From Primula veris (Eukaryota > Streptophyta > Magnoliopsida > Ericales > Primulaceae), in the NCBI GenBank assembly GCA_963682055.1, contig OY821748.1:33773661-33837660 (forward strand): a stretch of DNA of 64,000 nucleotides, read 5' to 3'. The position numbers were made by a program, and so were the translations under genes. The notes below the pieces were generated by a model. The model was not told where the DNA came from and searched no databases. It saw only the letters and a program-made list of their open reading frames with translations. Of this stretch, positions 1 through 13,206 are shown piece after piece (positions within the stretch are counted from its first letter, which is position 1; each line of letters starts with the position of its first letter).

Positions 1-111
1 AAAGTCTTTAAAACCCTTACGATATTTTGATCATACAATTCTTTTGATAAAATATTCATTTCTTTTACAACTTCCCATGTTGGGTGAAAGCTCATACTAT
101 TTGCCACATCT

Positions 112-1446
112 CTAGTCTGTACAAGCCATGACAGATGGGTTTTTCACACTATATAAGCTTAATTGAAAGGAATTGTCTTGGTTTACCAGAATTACAAAGC
201 TTTTCATCTCAAGCATGATGAGAGCAGACTTGCGAAATGAGAAAAGAAAAGAAACACTGTATGTCAAAAAGAGAACACCGACTATAAGAAAGAGGATGCA
301 TAGGAACTTCAAATGGATAAAGAATAGTCCAACGATCAGGTTGTTCATGATAGGGAGTAATTTGGCTGAGAGGGTTGCTCGAATGGATAACAGAGGCGAT
401 TTGGCTCTGTATCTTTGATTAACAATACAAAAAATTGCACCTGTTGGGTTGTGACAGAACATTCCTTGCTCGACAGCATGCTGATAATCACAATCAGCAG
501 GGTATATCGATGCATAGTTCTATTTTTTTCTTGGAAACTTATTTTCTAGTTTTCATATGTATAGATAGATACTCATTTATGACATCTTAAACTACAAATT
601 TATCATGTAATTAGTAAATTCTAGATGTGCAATAAAGAAATAACAAAAATACAATCGTATACAAAAAGGAAGAAAATTAAATCAATGATACATCGAAATT
701 TCCCGTGTACCTGGATTTGTATGAAATGAAATGAACAACGATCCATTCGGCTAACAAGATTCTCCTTCGCCATTCTCCGCGTAGTCAGGAACTACAATTA
801 AACGATGTCTATTAAAATTGAGAGCAAAATTTCATCTCCTAAAAAGTTATAACTCACATGTATGTATGTATGTATATATATATAAACGTGCCTGTGTGGA
901 GTGTAATACGTACATTACATATGTATACCAGTATATATGTGTATATATATTAATGTAAATATATATATACATAATATATATATATGTATATCAGTATATG
1001 TGTCTGTGTGGTTACTGTGTTTTGTACAAATTGAATAATAATAACTGCAGAAAATGCCTTCTTAAGAAATTGACTAATAATAAGATTTTCAACAATTAGT
1101 TATCCAACAAAAAAAATTGCCTTTTCCCGTAAAATCCATGGTTAATATGGTGTACCGAAATGACTATATGAAATTTACAGGTCGTAACAACAAATAGCCT
1201 CCACAACATATATGTAGAAATGATCGTGGAACCGCTGAACATGGTAGATGTAGTATTGAAAATCAGAAAATGCAGAGGTAACATGTAAAATCTTGAAGAA
1301 ACCACAATGAAGTATCAAAAAAAATTAAAGAAAGAGGAACAATACTTACAAAAAATACTGAAATGATGTCCATTGTTAAACCGAAATTGTTATTTATAGC
1401 TTGATAACAACATATATAGGAGAAAAGTGATTCAATCACTAGCGCC
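112..1446 (-). CDS. Possible exons of an unidentified multi-pass membrane protein
   Basis: On the minus strand one reading frame from about 500 down to 190 contains a very hydrophobic stretch (LLPIMNNLIVGLFFIHLKFL and onward), which looks like one or two membrane helices. A CAG/GT acceptor-like site lies near 442 and a GTAAAC donor-like site near 186. Farther upstream, a short hydrophobic segment at about 1356-1446 is bounded by a good acceptor (TTGTTGCAG) and a good donor (GTAAGT). Another segment near 1193-1250 is less convincing. I do not recognise the family. The exon chain is inferred from splice-like sites and hydrophobicity only, and the gene, if real, may continue left of the window. 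It could equally be noise. Confidence 0.28.
850..1010. repeat. TATG/TA microsatellite tract
   Basis: Runs of TATG, then long alternating TA, interrupted by short GTGT segments. This is ordinary simple-sequence DNA with no gene in it. Confidence 0.8.
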
Positions 1447-1627
1447 TGCAACAACAGATTATCTACAAAGAGAGGGTTATAAATTATAAAAAATATATAT
1501 ATAGGGTTTTCTGGTAGTACCGTACCCCCAGCTTTCTAGAGAAAGAAAGAGGGATGGGGTGAGAGGGGGAAGGTGATGTGATCAAGGTTATACATTGATT
1601 TTATAGTGGTCTTAAAAACTTAAAAAG

Positions 1628-1990
1628 GAAACGTAGCAATTGTCACTTAATTAAATGATCTTGATGAAATGAATATGGATTCAACACTTGATTTTCATGA
1701 TATCTTTTGTACATTATAGGAATGTTAGTATTAATTTTTGGATTACATTTCATCACATTTACATACTAATTAACTCTCATAACTTAAATGTTCTTTATTG
1801 CGTTTGACCAAGATGAAAACGATTTTTACTTTCTCTGTCATTTAGTACTCAAGCTCCTTTTTTCTTGTTTCTGCAACCTTTTTATTTTATACCAACAATC
1901 TTCTTTTTCTTCTTTTCTTTTATGGAATCTTCTGTCTTCATCTTCATACTCATGGAATCATAAACATGAGTGTAGAAAATTATCATAGAG
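1628..1990 (-). repeat. Dispersed repeat, second copy at 33.06-33.31 kb
   Basis: The stretch 1628-1866 (starting GAAACGTAGCAATTGTCACT) recurs with scattered differences at 33062-33310. The distal copy overlaps the end of a MULE-transposase-like ORF on the minus strand, and the same protein frame can be traced here with several stops. It is therefore probably a remnant of the same Mutator-like element. The reverse reading frame beyond the shared part is low-complexity (Ser/Phe-rich) and not a gene. Confidence 0.6.
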
Positions 1991-3465
1991 CCAACAACTA
2001 CAATTTACCAGACACTCGTTCTTCTTGGATGCAGAGCAAATCCGTAACCATTATCTTCTCTCGAGATAGAGTTACCTACAATCGCCTCGAACACAAAGAC
2101 TAGCAGTATAGCAAGATCCTTACAAGTATAATCACTTAAAGTTGTACACAAGCCGGACAATCAACAAGTTAAAATAAATCTTGTTTAAAACTATTATCGA
2201 TGTGACCGAAATTTAGTATGAAAAAATCCAATTCACATATAGTCAAAATATAAATGTTTACAAGTTTTTTACCCAATATAAAACTCTCTTCCCTCAATAG
2301 AGTATTGTGTATAAACTGGTCTTGAGAGATATCTAGTTTGAAAAGATGGCACGGTCAAGTCGATATGGAAGTCAAAAGCTCCGAATCGTCGCCTTTAAGG
2401 GTATAAAATTTGCTAGCGTTTGAATAATAAAAGGATAAGTGTTTTGAGCATTAACTTCGGGTGGTTGAGACAATTCAGGATTTAAGAATTGTGGTTGTTG
2501 TTGGTTTTGATGTTTTGACCCTTGTTTTAGATATTCTATGATGGTGGCTATCCCGGTCGGTGAGGCTTTAGGTGGGGCAAAGGTAAACGTCATTTTTTCC
2601 TTTTAATTAATTTTTAATAATTAATTCAAAATAAATTAAACAAATTAATTAAAATAACTAATTTTTGGAAACCTGGTTCTTTGAACAAAATAAACAGTTT
2701 TAGAATTTTTGAGTTTTTTTAATTAATTAATATTCAATAATTTATTCAAATTAATTGAAATTAATTAATTTAAAATAATTAGTTAATTTTTTCCTTTTTA
2801 GAACCTAGTTCTTTAAACCGGGAAATTAATATGTGCTTTTTTTTAAAAAATTTATTTAATTAATATTTAAATTAAATAATTAATAATTAATTTTTGTCAA
2901 TTTTTTTAAATTATCCCGATTCTTGAAATCAAGGAAATATTATTATTTTTTAATTTTTTTCGAATTTTTTTTTATTAAAATTTTATTAATTCCGAATTAT
3001 TTATAAATATTAATAAAAAATCTTTTAATTTTGGAAATTAATTCAATTTTTAAATATTCTGAAATCTCATCCTATTTATAAGGATTTGAGATTGTTAGAA
3101 AGATTTGATTTTATGTGATCTTATTTAGCCAATTAGTTAGTTTGAAAAGATTTTCTTAAGATTTTAGATAAAATTGTATCTTTCTTCAACTAACTTTCTA
3201 AATTTAAATATTTTATTGATATTTTTGGATTTTATAACCATTTTTATTTTTTTACTGATTCTTAAAATCAACAATTAATATTTTTTAATTCATGGGTGTC
3301 AACGGTCTAGTTGACTGGTCAGGAACGAAGGTTTAAGATTTGTGAAAAGAATAAATTAATAAAACATACTGGTTTTTAAATTAAATTAACAAAAACATAA
3401 CCAAAAACTTTTCATTATCAAAAACATATCAAACAAATTTAAATTTAATGATGTTTATTGTCTTT

Positions 3466-3660
3466 TTATCTGTCTCACATCTTACTCTCCTCCATTATTC
3501 TCTCTTATCAATTCTTTTATGTATCTCTTAATTCTTTTCACCAATTTTTCTCTGTATCTCTCTCTGATCTTACTCTCTCTCTCCTCCATTCTTCTCTGTA
3601 TCTTTCTTTCATATCTCACTCTATTTCTCTCACTTTCTCCATCACGAAAACCCGCCAATG
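3466..3660. repeat. Pyrimidine-rich (CT)n tract
   Basis: TCTC/TTCT-rich low-complexity DNA. A purine-rich counterpart with GAGAGA runs lies at about 3953-4080. Any ORF here is a composition artefact. Confidence 0.7.
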
Positions 3661-4263
3661 ACTACCGAACACCATCTAGATTATATAGTCATTAATATAC
3701 ATATAAATACAGATATATACATACATAATACACAAATATTACACTAGTTGATACCCCGTACTATATGAAAAATATATGAAATTGGTGAGATTGTTTTTAT
3801 TTATTGAGTTTTGAGACTATTGTAAACCTTGTGAGTTTCAAGTTGAAATAAAAGAATCCATATGTACAGTATTGAGAGAAATTCATATGTAGGGTATCAA
3901 TTTTTAAAATTAGAGTATAAACTTTTGAAATTAGGATATAAAGTTTTAAATTTGAGAGAGATGGGTGATTAGCACGTGTTAGAAAGAGGTGCGATTATCG
4001 TGTGTTAGAGAGAGAGATGTGCGATTAGAGAGAGAGATATGTTAGGTGAGAGAGATGTGTTAAATTAGAGAGAGAGATTAGATTATGGTTTGATTAGAAT
4101 TAGAAAAATAATAAGTATATATAGTTATGTTTTTTATAATTTAAATTATTAGGATATGTTTTTGTTAATTGACTCTTTTGAAAATTGAGAGAATCAAGAA
4201 CATGCAATAATAAATAAAAAAACAGGCATAAAACATTTTGAAAACAAAATATAATCTTCGCTA

Positions 4264-4284
4264 CCGTTCTCGGCAACGGGGCCA
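4264..4284 (-). other. tRNA primer-binding-site-like sequence
   Basis: Read on minus, TGGCCCCGTTGCCGAGAACGG differs by a few bases from the TGGCGCCGTTGCCGGGGA-type site of plant Gypsy elements. It fixes the orientation of the remnant as minus. Confidence 0.5.
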
Positions 4285-5281
4285 AAATACTAACTTCTCC
4301 TCGAATGTATTTTTTTTCATGCGCAAGGGCCTCACAGGAGCACGAGAGCAGTTGCAGTAAATAACGGGTAAATTACCCGAAATATCGAATCCAGGAACAG
4401 ATTTACACTAGGATTAAATTGTGTTTTCGAGGTATTTAAATATAACTAAGGCTTAAATCTACATAGCGAGAATCATTAATGGACAAACGTGGAGCGTTTG
4501 GCGAATCGTTCTCTCCCTACTAATAAATATTAACAGTTTTTTTATGGAAATGCTTTGAAGGATACGACGTTTTCATTTTAGGGTTGTCAATCCTAAGCAT
4601 GCAACTACGCGTGAAGTTTTGTTGAATTAAATAAACGAGTTATAAAGGTTGATCAAGCCTAACATTTAATTCAAATATGTTTAGCTTTTTGTCTTTTTTT
4701 ACGAAGCCAGATAAATTATCAATCTATAAACAATTATCTAAGAATTTAGAGAATTTATTAACGTTGTTAATACTAATGAACGGATTCAAGAACGCATAAA
4801 ACAAAATAAAGAGAAAGAACGACAATAAAACCATAAAGAAAATCTTACTATACATTGTCGGAATTTTCGGGGCGTACTTTCTCCCTCTCTTTCTCTTTCT
4901 ATTTCAAAATTATGTTTTTGAATAGTGAGCACAGGCTGCTCTTGCCGAAATATATAGGAAAATGTAGAAACAAATTCTAAAATCTGATTTTTAATTAAAA
5001 AAAATTCATAGGCTAGACTTCTCTTGTGTTGTTGGGCTTCACTTGGCCCATTTTGAGTTTATTGTGTGTTGATTTCTGACCCTTCATCTTCTATTTTCTT
5101 CCTTTTGGTCCTTATTTGTGTCTTCTTTCGTCTTTGTATCGTTTTTATGCTAATTTCATGCGTTTTCCTGAAAAAATGTAAAAATGTACAAATAATTCGA
5201 AAAAATGCTGAATTCACTAATTATCTGTTAAAAAAGCTGTAATCGCTAATAAACATCATTTTAACCCATAAAAACTAGCAT

Positions 5282-6020
5282 TTTGAGGTCTAATCATCTT
5301 GCCAAATCCAGATATAGGCAAAACTAATGCGGAAATTAAATAAATTCTAAACTAAATATATTATGAGAGATAATATGCACACTCACAAATAATAAAGCAA
5401 TAAAACAAGAGTTTTTAACGAGATTTACCCGGAATGGCTACATACTCGATGCCGCTACAGTATGGTTTTATATTAATAATCGCTTAAATTATTACACTCA
5501 TGTGATTTATGGGAACAATCTCAAAAAATACTCCTATAATAGACTTACAGCTCTCAAATATGTTTGCTATGGGTACAAGAGATAATGAGTTTAGGGTTAC
5601 ATATATATAGGCATAGGATGAGCTCCTTTTTCCTACGTAGCCAATGTCTGATAATTAAAAACAAGCTAAATTTGCAATTTACTCTTTAGATTTAAGTTTG
5701 GTTTCACAAGCTAAGTCAAAAAAATGATTAAATCGGAAAACTACTACTTTTGTGGTACATGTTGCAAATCATACTTTGTTAATACTAAAGCCATTTACCT
5801 CTTCCTCTAAAAAATGTTCGACACAAAATGTACGTACTTGATGACATCGGTTTGCAAGACCGCATACACATGCAGTTGATGGAGTCACATAATGTATCGA
5901 CATTGTTTTTGTTTTTGTTTTTGTACTAGAAAAAAATAAAAGGATGAAAGCGACATTGTTTTTGTTTTTATCTCAATTATGTTTTCATGTGCTTACATTT
6001 TACGCATTCTAACTCTTATT
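5282..6020. other. No gene seen
   Basis: AT-rich sequence without a convincing ORF, repeat or RNA gene. Confidence 0.6.
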
Positions 6021-6556
6021 ACAGTAGAAACCTTATAAATTAATACTCATGGGATCACTAAAATTTATTAATTAAAAGAGTTATTAATTAATCGATAAAT
6101 TAATAATTTATATATTAATTTATATTTTATTAATTTATAATGAAATACTCAATTTACAAACACATTTCAAACTTTCACTTAATTATTGTACAATGCATGT
6201 ACGTATATCAAATGAAGTGCCCAATTTGAAATAACTCTTTAATCTCCCACCTTATTATGCTTCTTTTGTTCAATGTATCAATTTATGGACATTAAAAAAT
6301 ATTTTCTATATAAATACAAGATCAATTTAGTCATTTTTCAAGAAACCTTCATAAATCATTCATGTAATATGTAGTATATAAGGAATTATTAATTTATATT
6401 TTATATGGGGTCTATAGAAATTATCAAAAGTGTATTATCTTATAATTTTAACGAATTATTAATTTAGAACCCTATCTCCGAGTCGGGACCAACCAAAAAT
6501 ATTATCTTAGAGAGTTTATTAAATAATCGAGTATTAATTTATCGAGTTTGTACTGT
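6021..6556. mobile_element. Non-autonomous DNA transposon (MITE-like)
   Basis: The left end ACAGTAGAAACCTTATAAATTAAT is mirrored by the right end ATTAATTTATCGAGTTTGTACTGT in inverted orientation (about 18 of 24 positions, outer ACAGTA/TACTGT perfect). The 536 bp interior is non-coding and full of TTAATTTAT. The ends resemble a widespread plant family starting CAGTA(G/A)AA-C-CTATAAATTAAT. No clean target-site duplication was found, so the superfamily stays open. Confidence 0.55.
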
Positions 6557-7927
6557 ACATTCAGTTTGATTGTATGTTTAGTGAAAAAAAAAAAAAAAGG
6601 ATATTATACTCAACGCATTAGCGGGATTTTTTAATTTTATAAATATGTACCAATAGTATATAGAAATAAAAAAGTTAAATATTTAAAATAAAAACTTGAC
6701 ATTGCAAAGTCATTAAAAAAATTAACCAAAACAACATCTACATGTAAGGAAATGAACAAAATACGCAAAGCTAATCATGTTTGCCTGGTCAAAATGTTCG
6801 TGGATACATAAATAACAAAGAAAAAAGAAAAACTTATTAATGGCAATATGATATAATTTTTTTTATATATAAATGAGGAAAACCCTCTAATTTTATTAAT
6901 ATTTTTTTATAAATAAGTGCATACAAGAAAAATAAAAACAAAGAAAAAGTAAAACTTAAAAAACTGATAAAGTACCCACTTCTAAGAATCATAACCGGTT
7001 TTCCTTATTATTATTATTATTTTTTTGTGCAAAAAATATAAAAAGATCATAAAAATCACAAAAAAAAAATCTCAAACTAGTTATACTAGTTTAAAAGTGA
7101 GTAAAATGATTTCAAAGTTATTTTTAAATTTTTTTACTGATTTTTATTAATTTTTTGACTTTTATTGCTATTTTTTATAACAAAAAAAAAAATCACAACT
7201 TTTCCAACCATGTTGTGTTAATAAAAATCATTATAAAAAAATTGAAATCTTTTTTACTCATTTTTTAACTTGTATAACGAATTTTATTTTATTTACGATT
7301 CTTTAATATTTTTTATAATTTATTTTAAAAATAAAATAAAAAATAATAATAAGACAAACCGTAAATCAGAAGTACGGTTTGTACTTTATATTTATGGTTT
7401 GTGCGTAAAAAAAGACTTTTTATAATGGAAAAATGGAGCCTATTTTTATTTAGGTTATCTTGCTTAAGATGAACCCCATTGAGATTGATTTGGTCGGTGA
7501 AAATTTTAAAAGAGGTTATAGAAGGTATCAGATAGTAAAGATAATAAAAAGAGAAAAGTCACATAAATGAAATAGAGTGAAAAAACAATAGGAAATATAT
7601 CAATGTTTTAGAAATAATAAATGAAGACATCATCATTTGATTGAAACTATATTATAAAAAAGAATTTGAATAATTTTCTACTAAATGATGGTACAATGGT
7701 TATCTTGCTACATATTACACCAATAAATCTAATTTACACCGTACGTATTACCTACAAAAAAATCACATATACGTATCTCGGGTTTTTGGTTTAGTTTGGT
7801 ATTTCAATAATTTAGGTTTTTCTGTTGCATAGCAAGCCACACCAGATTGTGTGTCTCTATTTCAGTTAGGTTCACTTCAATCGCTTTATATATGAAAACC
7901 AAACCAAACCTGATCGGACCATTTCGG
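6557..7927. other. AT-rich non-coding stretch
   Basis: Contains a poly-A run near 6583-6598 and many A/T homopolymers. No ORF of note and no recognised element. The stretch 6856-6925 resembles 31205-31310 (short AAACCC-containing fragment), perhaps a small shared repeat. Confidence 0.55.
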
Positions 7928-8993
7928 TGTTAAATGATATACTAAAATACATTGATTTATTGTCGGTTTTATTATTTACTTATTAACAATTAATGATTTA
8001 TTCGATAATAAATATGAGCAATGTTATTTATCTGTACATGTATCTTTATTTTGTATATTAATTGATTTGGTGTGTAGAGTACGACTTGCACACCAAAGAT
8101 AAAATAACTGATTGTTACATAATATATTTTATCTTTAACAGCTTTAGACTAAAAAAAATGTCCAAATCGCTACGGGATTAATGACGGTAAATTTTGTTAT
8201 GAACTTTTTATCGATGGTTTTTGTGACGGGTATGTGACCATTTAGTCAATTTGTGATAGATTTATGATAAGTTTTTAAATTAGTGAACATTATTTTGTAG
8301 TGTTAAAGTTTAGTCATCTTTTGACTATCACTAAAATGAACATTATTTTGTAGTGTTAGATGGGTTAGACAACTATCGGTATAGTTGTAGCACAAACTTT
8401 TAGTAGGTCTATCTTTACTACAGGGAACAATTGTTTTTCGACTCTTTGAGTTAGTATAGTTAAAGTATATTGAACATAACAAATTGATATTATTTTATAA
8501 TTACTTGTACTATAAATCCTTATATTATTTTCGATATAAATATTTATAATATATGCTACTTTAATTTGCAATTGGTGAGATTTGTTGTGGTTAATAAACT
8601 CGTACGTTGGGCAGTAATATTATTTATTTGGTGTGTGTATAATCGACGGAATTCACTCTTTTGCCTTAAGAAACTTAAAAGTTTTGTTTGTGTTAAATCT
8701 TACCACAACAAATAAGTTAAGTGGTAGAGTCAAGTAAATAATATGTCAAGTAAATTAATTCTCAGTAATTTATTTTCTCAGTGATATCTGTAATTTTAAC
8801 GTGAGAAGATATTTAAGTATTTAAGAATATGTTCTCTAATATTATTTTAGGTAGAATATCTTAAGATCGATAAATTATTATTAGATAATATTATATTAAT
8901 CTTTATTAATAAAATTATATAATATTTATTAATTAAGTATTAATCTAAATAGGGTTAGAGTTCTAGTTGAGGTAGAAAGCTATTCCGTCTGCA
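7928..8993 (+). repeat. 5' LTR of the 7.9-12.3 kb Copia
   Basis: Aligns with 11254-12257 from TGTTAAATGATATACTAAAA to the shared TGCACTA end. It is longer because of the insertion at 8147-8355. No primer-binding site is visible directly downstream, so the LTR/internal junction is probably deleted. Confidence 0.7.
8147..8355. mobile_element. CACTA-type MITE inside the LTR
   Basis: A 209 bp block absent from the partner LTR at 11254. It is flanked by a 3 bp duplication TTA (8144-8146 and 8356-8358). The right end, read inward, starts CACTACAAAATAATG, the typical CACTA terminus. The left end (GACTAAAAAAAATG) is a decayed version. The interior has the GACGG-containing motifs common in such elements. 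The last ~21 bp are duplicated at 8285-8305. Confidence 0.65.
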
Positions 8994-8996
8994 CTA

Positions 8997-11253
8997 GCTA
9001 GCAAGTCATTTAAAGTAATATTGTGAAATCCATTTAATTTAAATAATTAACCTATATGTTATATCCCTTTCACTTGTTGGTGAAATATGTTTAGTAATTA
9101 TATGTATCATAAGCTGTTTTGTAGATATTGAAAACAATAATTCTGGTTGCAATTTATTGCAAGTTTCTAGCAAACCAGACAGATTGGTGAGGGCGATATT
9201 TATCTTTTTGGGAGATTGTACAAGTTGCAAGTAATTGCAGTAGAATATATTAGAATTGATTAATAGTAATCATATATTGTTGATATTAGACCTTCTATAT
9301 CGACCCTCCATTAGAAAGAATTTGGGTTCAGTTTCTAAGATATTGGTTAAAGATATTTTATTTATTTTAGTGACTATTTGGTTATTAGATAAAATAAACA
9401 GTTTATCAGATATGGTATATAATCTTAACATACCATGTAAGAGAAATATACCTTTAAAGTTGAACTATGTATTACTTTGGAGCTTATACTTAGGTTATTT
9501 CAATCTAAAAGGGATTTCAATGGTAGTTTAAAATGGTCCATTTGTATTATTGAAAGTGGGGGCACTACCAGTTTTTGAATCATGTTTAGATGGTAAAATG
9601 ACCAAGTGGTTTTCACGACCAAAGGTTATATGAGCTAAACAAGTGTAAGGATTATTTCATTATGATTCATGTAATCCTATAAGATCCATGATATATGAGT
9701 TTTTGAATAGACGGTCACATTTATTTGTGATTATTCAAAGTAAATGAACATTTATTTGATGCGTCATATGAAGTGCTTTTAAGTATTCAATGCATTTAAG
9801 ACGAACACAGATAAGTATCTTGAAAATGTATATCGACACTTCAATTTAATCGAGGTGGCGAGTAACTCTTTGGATACATAGTGAAGTATTTATTAGAATG
9901 GATTATATCCCAGTTGACCTAACTTAGTATATAATCATAAAATTGTGTAGTAAAAGGAAGGTAAAAGACTCTTATAGGAATGGTTAGGTTGATAGTAAAT
10001 CACTGAGGTAATTTTATTCATTTTTGGAGTACGTAGTAGAAACATAAGCATACATATTTCACTCGATTCCATCTTACTACCTAGTACTTGCATAGAACTT
10101 TAGATTTGGTGCAACCCTAGTCTTCGAAAGTTCTGTTATATGGAAGTTCAACACACGTGTTGAAGAGAAAAGTAATGAAGTTGGAATCAAATATTGATGT
10201 TTGTTTCTTGTCGGTTATTTCAATTAAACGAAAGGTGGTTTCTTATTTTTCCTAAAAATTAGAAGTCATTGTTGGCATACATGACTTATTCTTGGAAAAT
10301 GATTAGATCTTAACCACAAACCAAAAACAAGGTTAGTTTGATAAAAGTTAATAGAAGGTAGTAAGACATTTTTATTATATACCTATAGTTCAAAATAAAA
10401 CGTCACATGATAGACTCACATATACGCTTTCTTAGTAGGAGAAATTGAGTGATTCATGCAGAGGATTTTGGCGTATAATACAAGTTTAAAAGTTCTTAAT
10501 GTTGAGTACTTATAGGGAGGTTCATCATAGTGGGAGGGTATTGAAACGACCTAGGCGTTTTTTATACATAGGATAATCTTATGAGATGATCCTTGATAAG
10601 TTGGAAACTGAACCCAGTAGCTACAATGAATCTTGATGAGATAAAGATGTAAGACATTGAAAAATAACTTTAAAATCTGGTCAAGACAATTTTAATTAAT
10701 GGAAGCCTTGAGTAGTACTTTTATAGTACAACCAGATGTTCTTCAAGCAAAGGGCCAATATCATGGGTTGTGCAACCTTAGTAAGTCTTCAGACTTGACT
10801 AGGCATCTAGGTCTTCAGCTATCCGTTTTGATCGAGCTATAAAGTCTGCTGTATAGACGCTTTCATATGCGTTCGCAATTGAAAGTCTCATGTATGTTAT
10901 GAAATTTGTTAAATATTATATTTATTTTTCCTTTGACATTGTTAGTAGATGTAAATCTAGCTCATGTCGAGATTGTTTAAGTACGGTAAAATATTTATTG
11001 AAGTATATTCAATGATTAAGGATTAAATGTAGTTTTACCAAGAATGTTTTAATCATTTTTTATTAGTAGACTTGGATTTTTAGTCAACTAGCAATTCTAG
11101 AAATCAACATAAATAGATTTAAAAGTGAACATGATTAAATCCTAAATTTCTAGTAGGCCCTTTGTTAAGATTTTTTCGGTAAAGGTCTTAGCTAAGTAGA
11201 GGGGATGAGAGTTTTGATGTAGTGCATCATGACTTTAAGTATAAGTGGGAGAT
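8997..11253 (+). pseudogene. Degenerate Copia gag-pol remnant
   Basis: There is no open frame over 100 codons. Between about 9440 and 9640 the plus-strand frames show a pre-integrase-like stretch (a leucine-rich segment, then GALPVFESCLDGKMTK), followed by stops and frame changes. The tail before the polypurine tract is compatible with the end of a Copia RNase H. All catalytic regions are unrecognisable by eye, so the element cannot be autonomous. Confidence 0.5.
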
Positions 11254-12257
11254 TGTTAAAATGGTATACTAAAATACATGATTTATTGTCAGTTTAAGTA
11301 TTTACTTATTAACAATGAATGATTTATTTGAGAATAAATGTGAGCAATGTTGTACATGTTATTTATCTATACATGCACTTTTACTTTGTATAGTAAGTGA
11401 TTCGGTATGTAGAGTACGACTTACACACGAAAAATCAAATCACTGGTTCTTACAGAATATATTTTATTGTTTACAACTTTAGATGGAATAGGAAATCATC
11501 GGTATAGTTGTAGCATAAAGTTTTAGTATGTCTGTCTTGACTAAAGAGAACGGTTGAGTTCCGACTATTTGATTTAGTATATTTAGAATATATTGAATAG
11601 GACAAAGTGGTATTATTTTATGGTAATGGCCGGAATAAAATAACTTTAACTAATAATTTATTATGATTACTTATACTCTAAATTCCTATATTATTTTCGA
11701 TACACATATTTATAATATATACTGCTTTAATTTGCAATGGGTGAAATTTGTTGTAGTCAATAAACCCATACGTTGGATAGTAACATTATTTATATGGTGT
11801 GTGTCTATAAACGATGGAATTCACGTCCTTTTAATAGGATTGATGACATCCCCTCAATAAGTTTATATGTTTTGTTTGTGTCAAATTTTGCGAGTGAATT
11901 TTATATCCGAAGCAACATATAAGTTAAGTGGTAAGATCGAGTAAATAATATACCAAGTAAATTAATTGTCAGTAATTTATTTACTCGGTAGATATCTGTA
12001 ATCTTAACGTGAAAAGATATTTAATTATTTAATAATTTGCTCTCAAATTTTATTGTGAGAATGAATTAGAAACAATTATATTTTCTATTGAAAATTAATA
12101 TAATTTACTGATAAAATATTCTAAAATCGGTAAAGTATTAATCAGATAATATTATATTAATTTTTATTAATAATATTATATTATATTTATTAATTAAGTA
12201 GTAATCTAAGTAGATTTTGAGTTCTAGTTGAGGTAAAAGTTTATTCAGTGTGCACTA
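11254..12257 (+). repeat. 3' LTR of the 7.9-12.3 kb Copia
   Basis: Begins TGTTAAAATGGTATAC directly after AGTATAAGTGGGAGAT. Aligned identity with the left LTR ends near TGCACTA at 12257. The true LTR may run on to about 12490, because the left copy seems to have lost its distal part. Confidence 0.65.
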
Positions 12258-13206
12258 TATCCCTGTTTTAGCCTACATATACTGCTTCTATGTTATGGAA
12301 AAAGACACACTTCTCATGAATTATATATTAGAGTTAGGATTTTTTAACAGTTTGAACGTTCATATCTCTAAAAAGAAAGAAGTATTATAGGAATACGACA
12401 GAAGATGAAGTATGATTCAGCACTGTCCGTAAGGTATTTCTGTATCGTTTTTGTTAAATTTATATACACTATAATCAGGATTCAATACTAGTTTTCAGCT
12501 GTAAAATCAAACGTGTTTTCAACCTTCCGTTATCATGGTTTTTGGTCCAGCCACATGACTTACAATGTGCAAAGTAGTGGAAAAAGCTGATATCCTGATT
12601 CGAAAACACTGAGTTGGATATTTGTGCTAATTCGTACAATTTTGCAATGCAAATTTTGTACCAGAATACTCACAGCATCTATCTTCGTTCTCTTTCCCAC
12701 AAGAACATACACTAAAACCAGTACTACATCCCAATATTATCTTGGGTCTTATAAACTATGGAGAGGCTCTGACTGGCCTATCACATTTTTGCACTGAGAA
12801 ATATGATTGCACCAAAGGGAGTGGAAGATTTTATTTTTTCGCCCTGAAATTTCTGTTTTTTTCTTTATATTAGAGGTCGGTTTCTTGGATATTCTTGTGT
12901 AGGCCTTAGTTGGGTATCTTGTGCATGATATTCAAATTTTTTGAGCACTATCAATTGAGGCATAGACATTATTTTACAGTAAGGAATTTTTAGGTGAAAA
13001 GGATATCAGGTTTTAGTTATAAGCAAGTAATTAAGGTATATTACTATACTATTAAAAATCAAAATAATGGGTTCCAACGAGTTCTACTGTAGCAGGTAAT
13101 ATAATGTACAATTAAAATGCGAGTTAAGTTAGTTCAATACTTTTTTTTTTAAAGGAAGTTAGTTCAATACTTTGTTTCATGCAAAAGAAATGTTTCATCA
13201 GCTAGA
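12258..13206. other. No gene seen (possible distal LTR then unique DNA)
   Basis: The first ~230 bp may be the R-U5 end of the preceding LTR. The rest shows no ORF, repeat or RNA gene that I can support. Confidence 0.5.

Larger units (their letters stand above)
2372..5281 (-). mobile_element. Remnant of a minus-strand Gypsy-type LTR element
   Basis: A primer-binding-site-like sequence at 4264-4284 (minus strand, beginning TGGCCCCGTTGCCG) resembles the site used by plant Athila/Tat Gypsy elements. Sequence to its right (about 4285-5281) would be the 5' LTR, and minus-strand DNA from about 5281 begins with TG. To the left lies a leader with GA- and CT-rich tracts, then a 73-codon minus-strand ORF at 2372-2593 (Pro/Gln-rich, unrecognised). 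No protease, reverse transcriptase or second LTR is visible, so the element is truncated. The LTR ends are inferred, not proven by a repeat. Confidence 0.4.
7928..12257 (+). mobile_element. Decayed Copia LTR retrotransposon
   Basis: Two direct repeats, 7928-8993 and 11254-12257, start TGTTAAA and share most of their length apart from a MITE insertion in the left copy. The right copy is preceded by a purine-rich tract (AAGTGGGAGA), the classic Copia polypurine tract, giving plus orientation. The 2.2 kb interior is shorter than a full Copia internal region and broken by many stops, but integrase-preceding sequence is still traceable near 9560-9620 (cysteine plus GKMTK-like motif). The element is old and deleted. 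Confidence 0.75.

Noticed and set aside
3458..3661. 67-codon Ser/Leu-rich ORF
   Set aside because: Composition artefact of a CT-rich tract.
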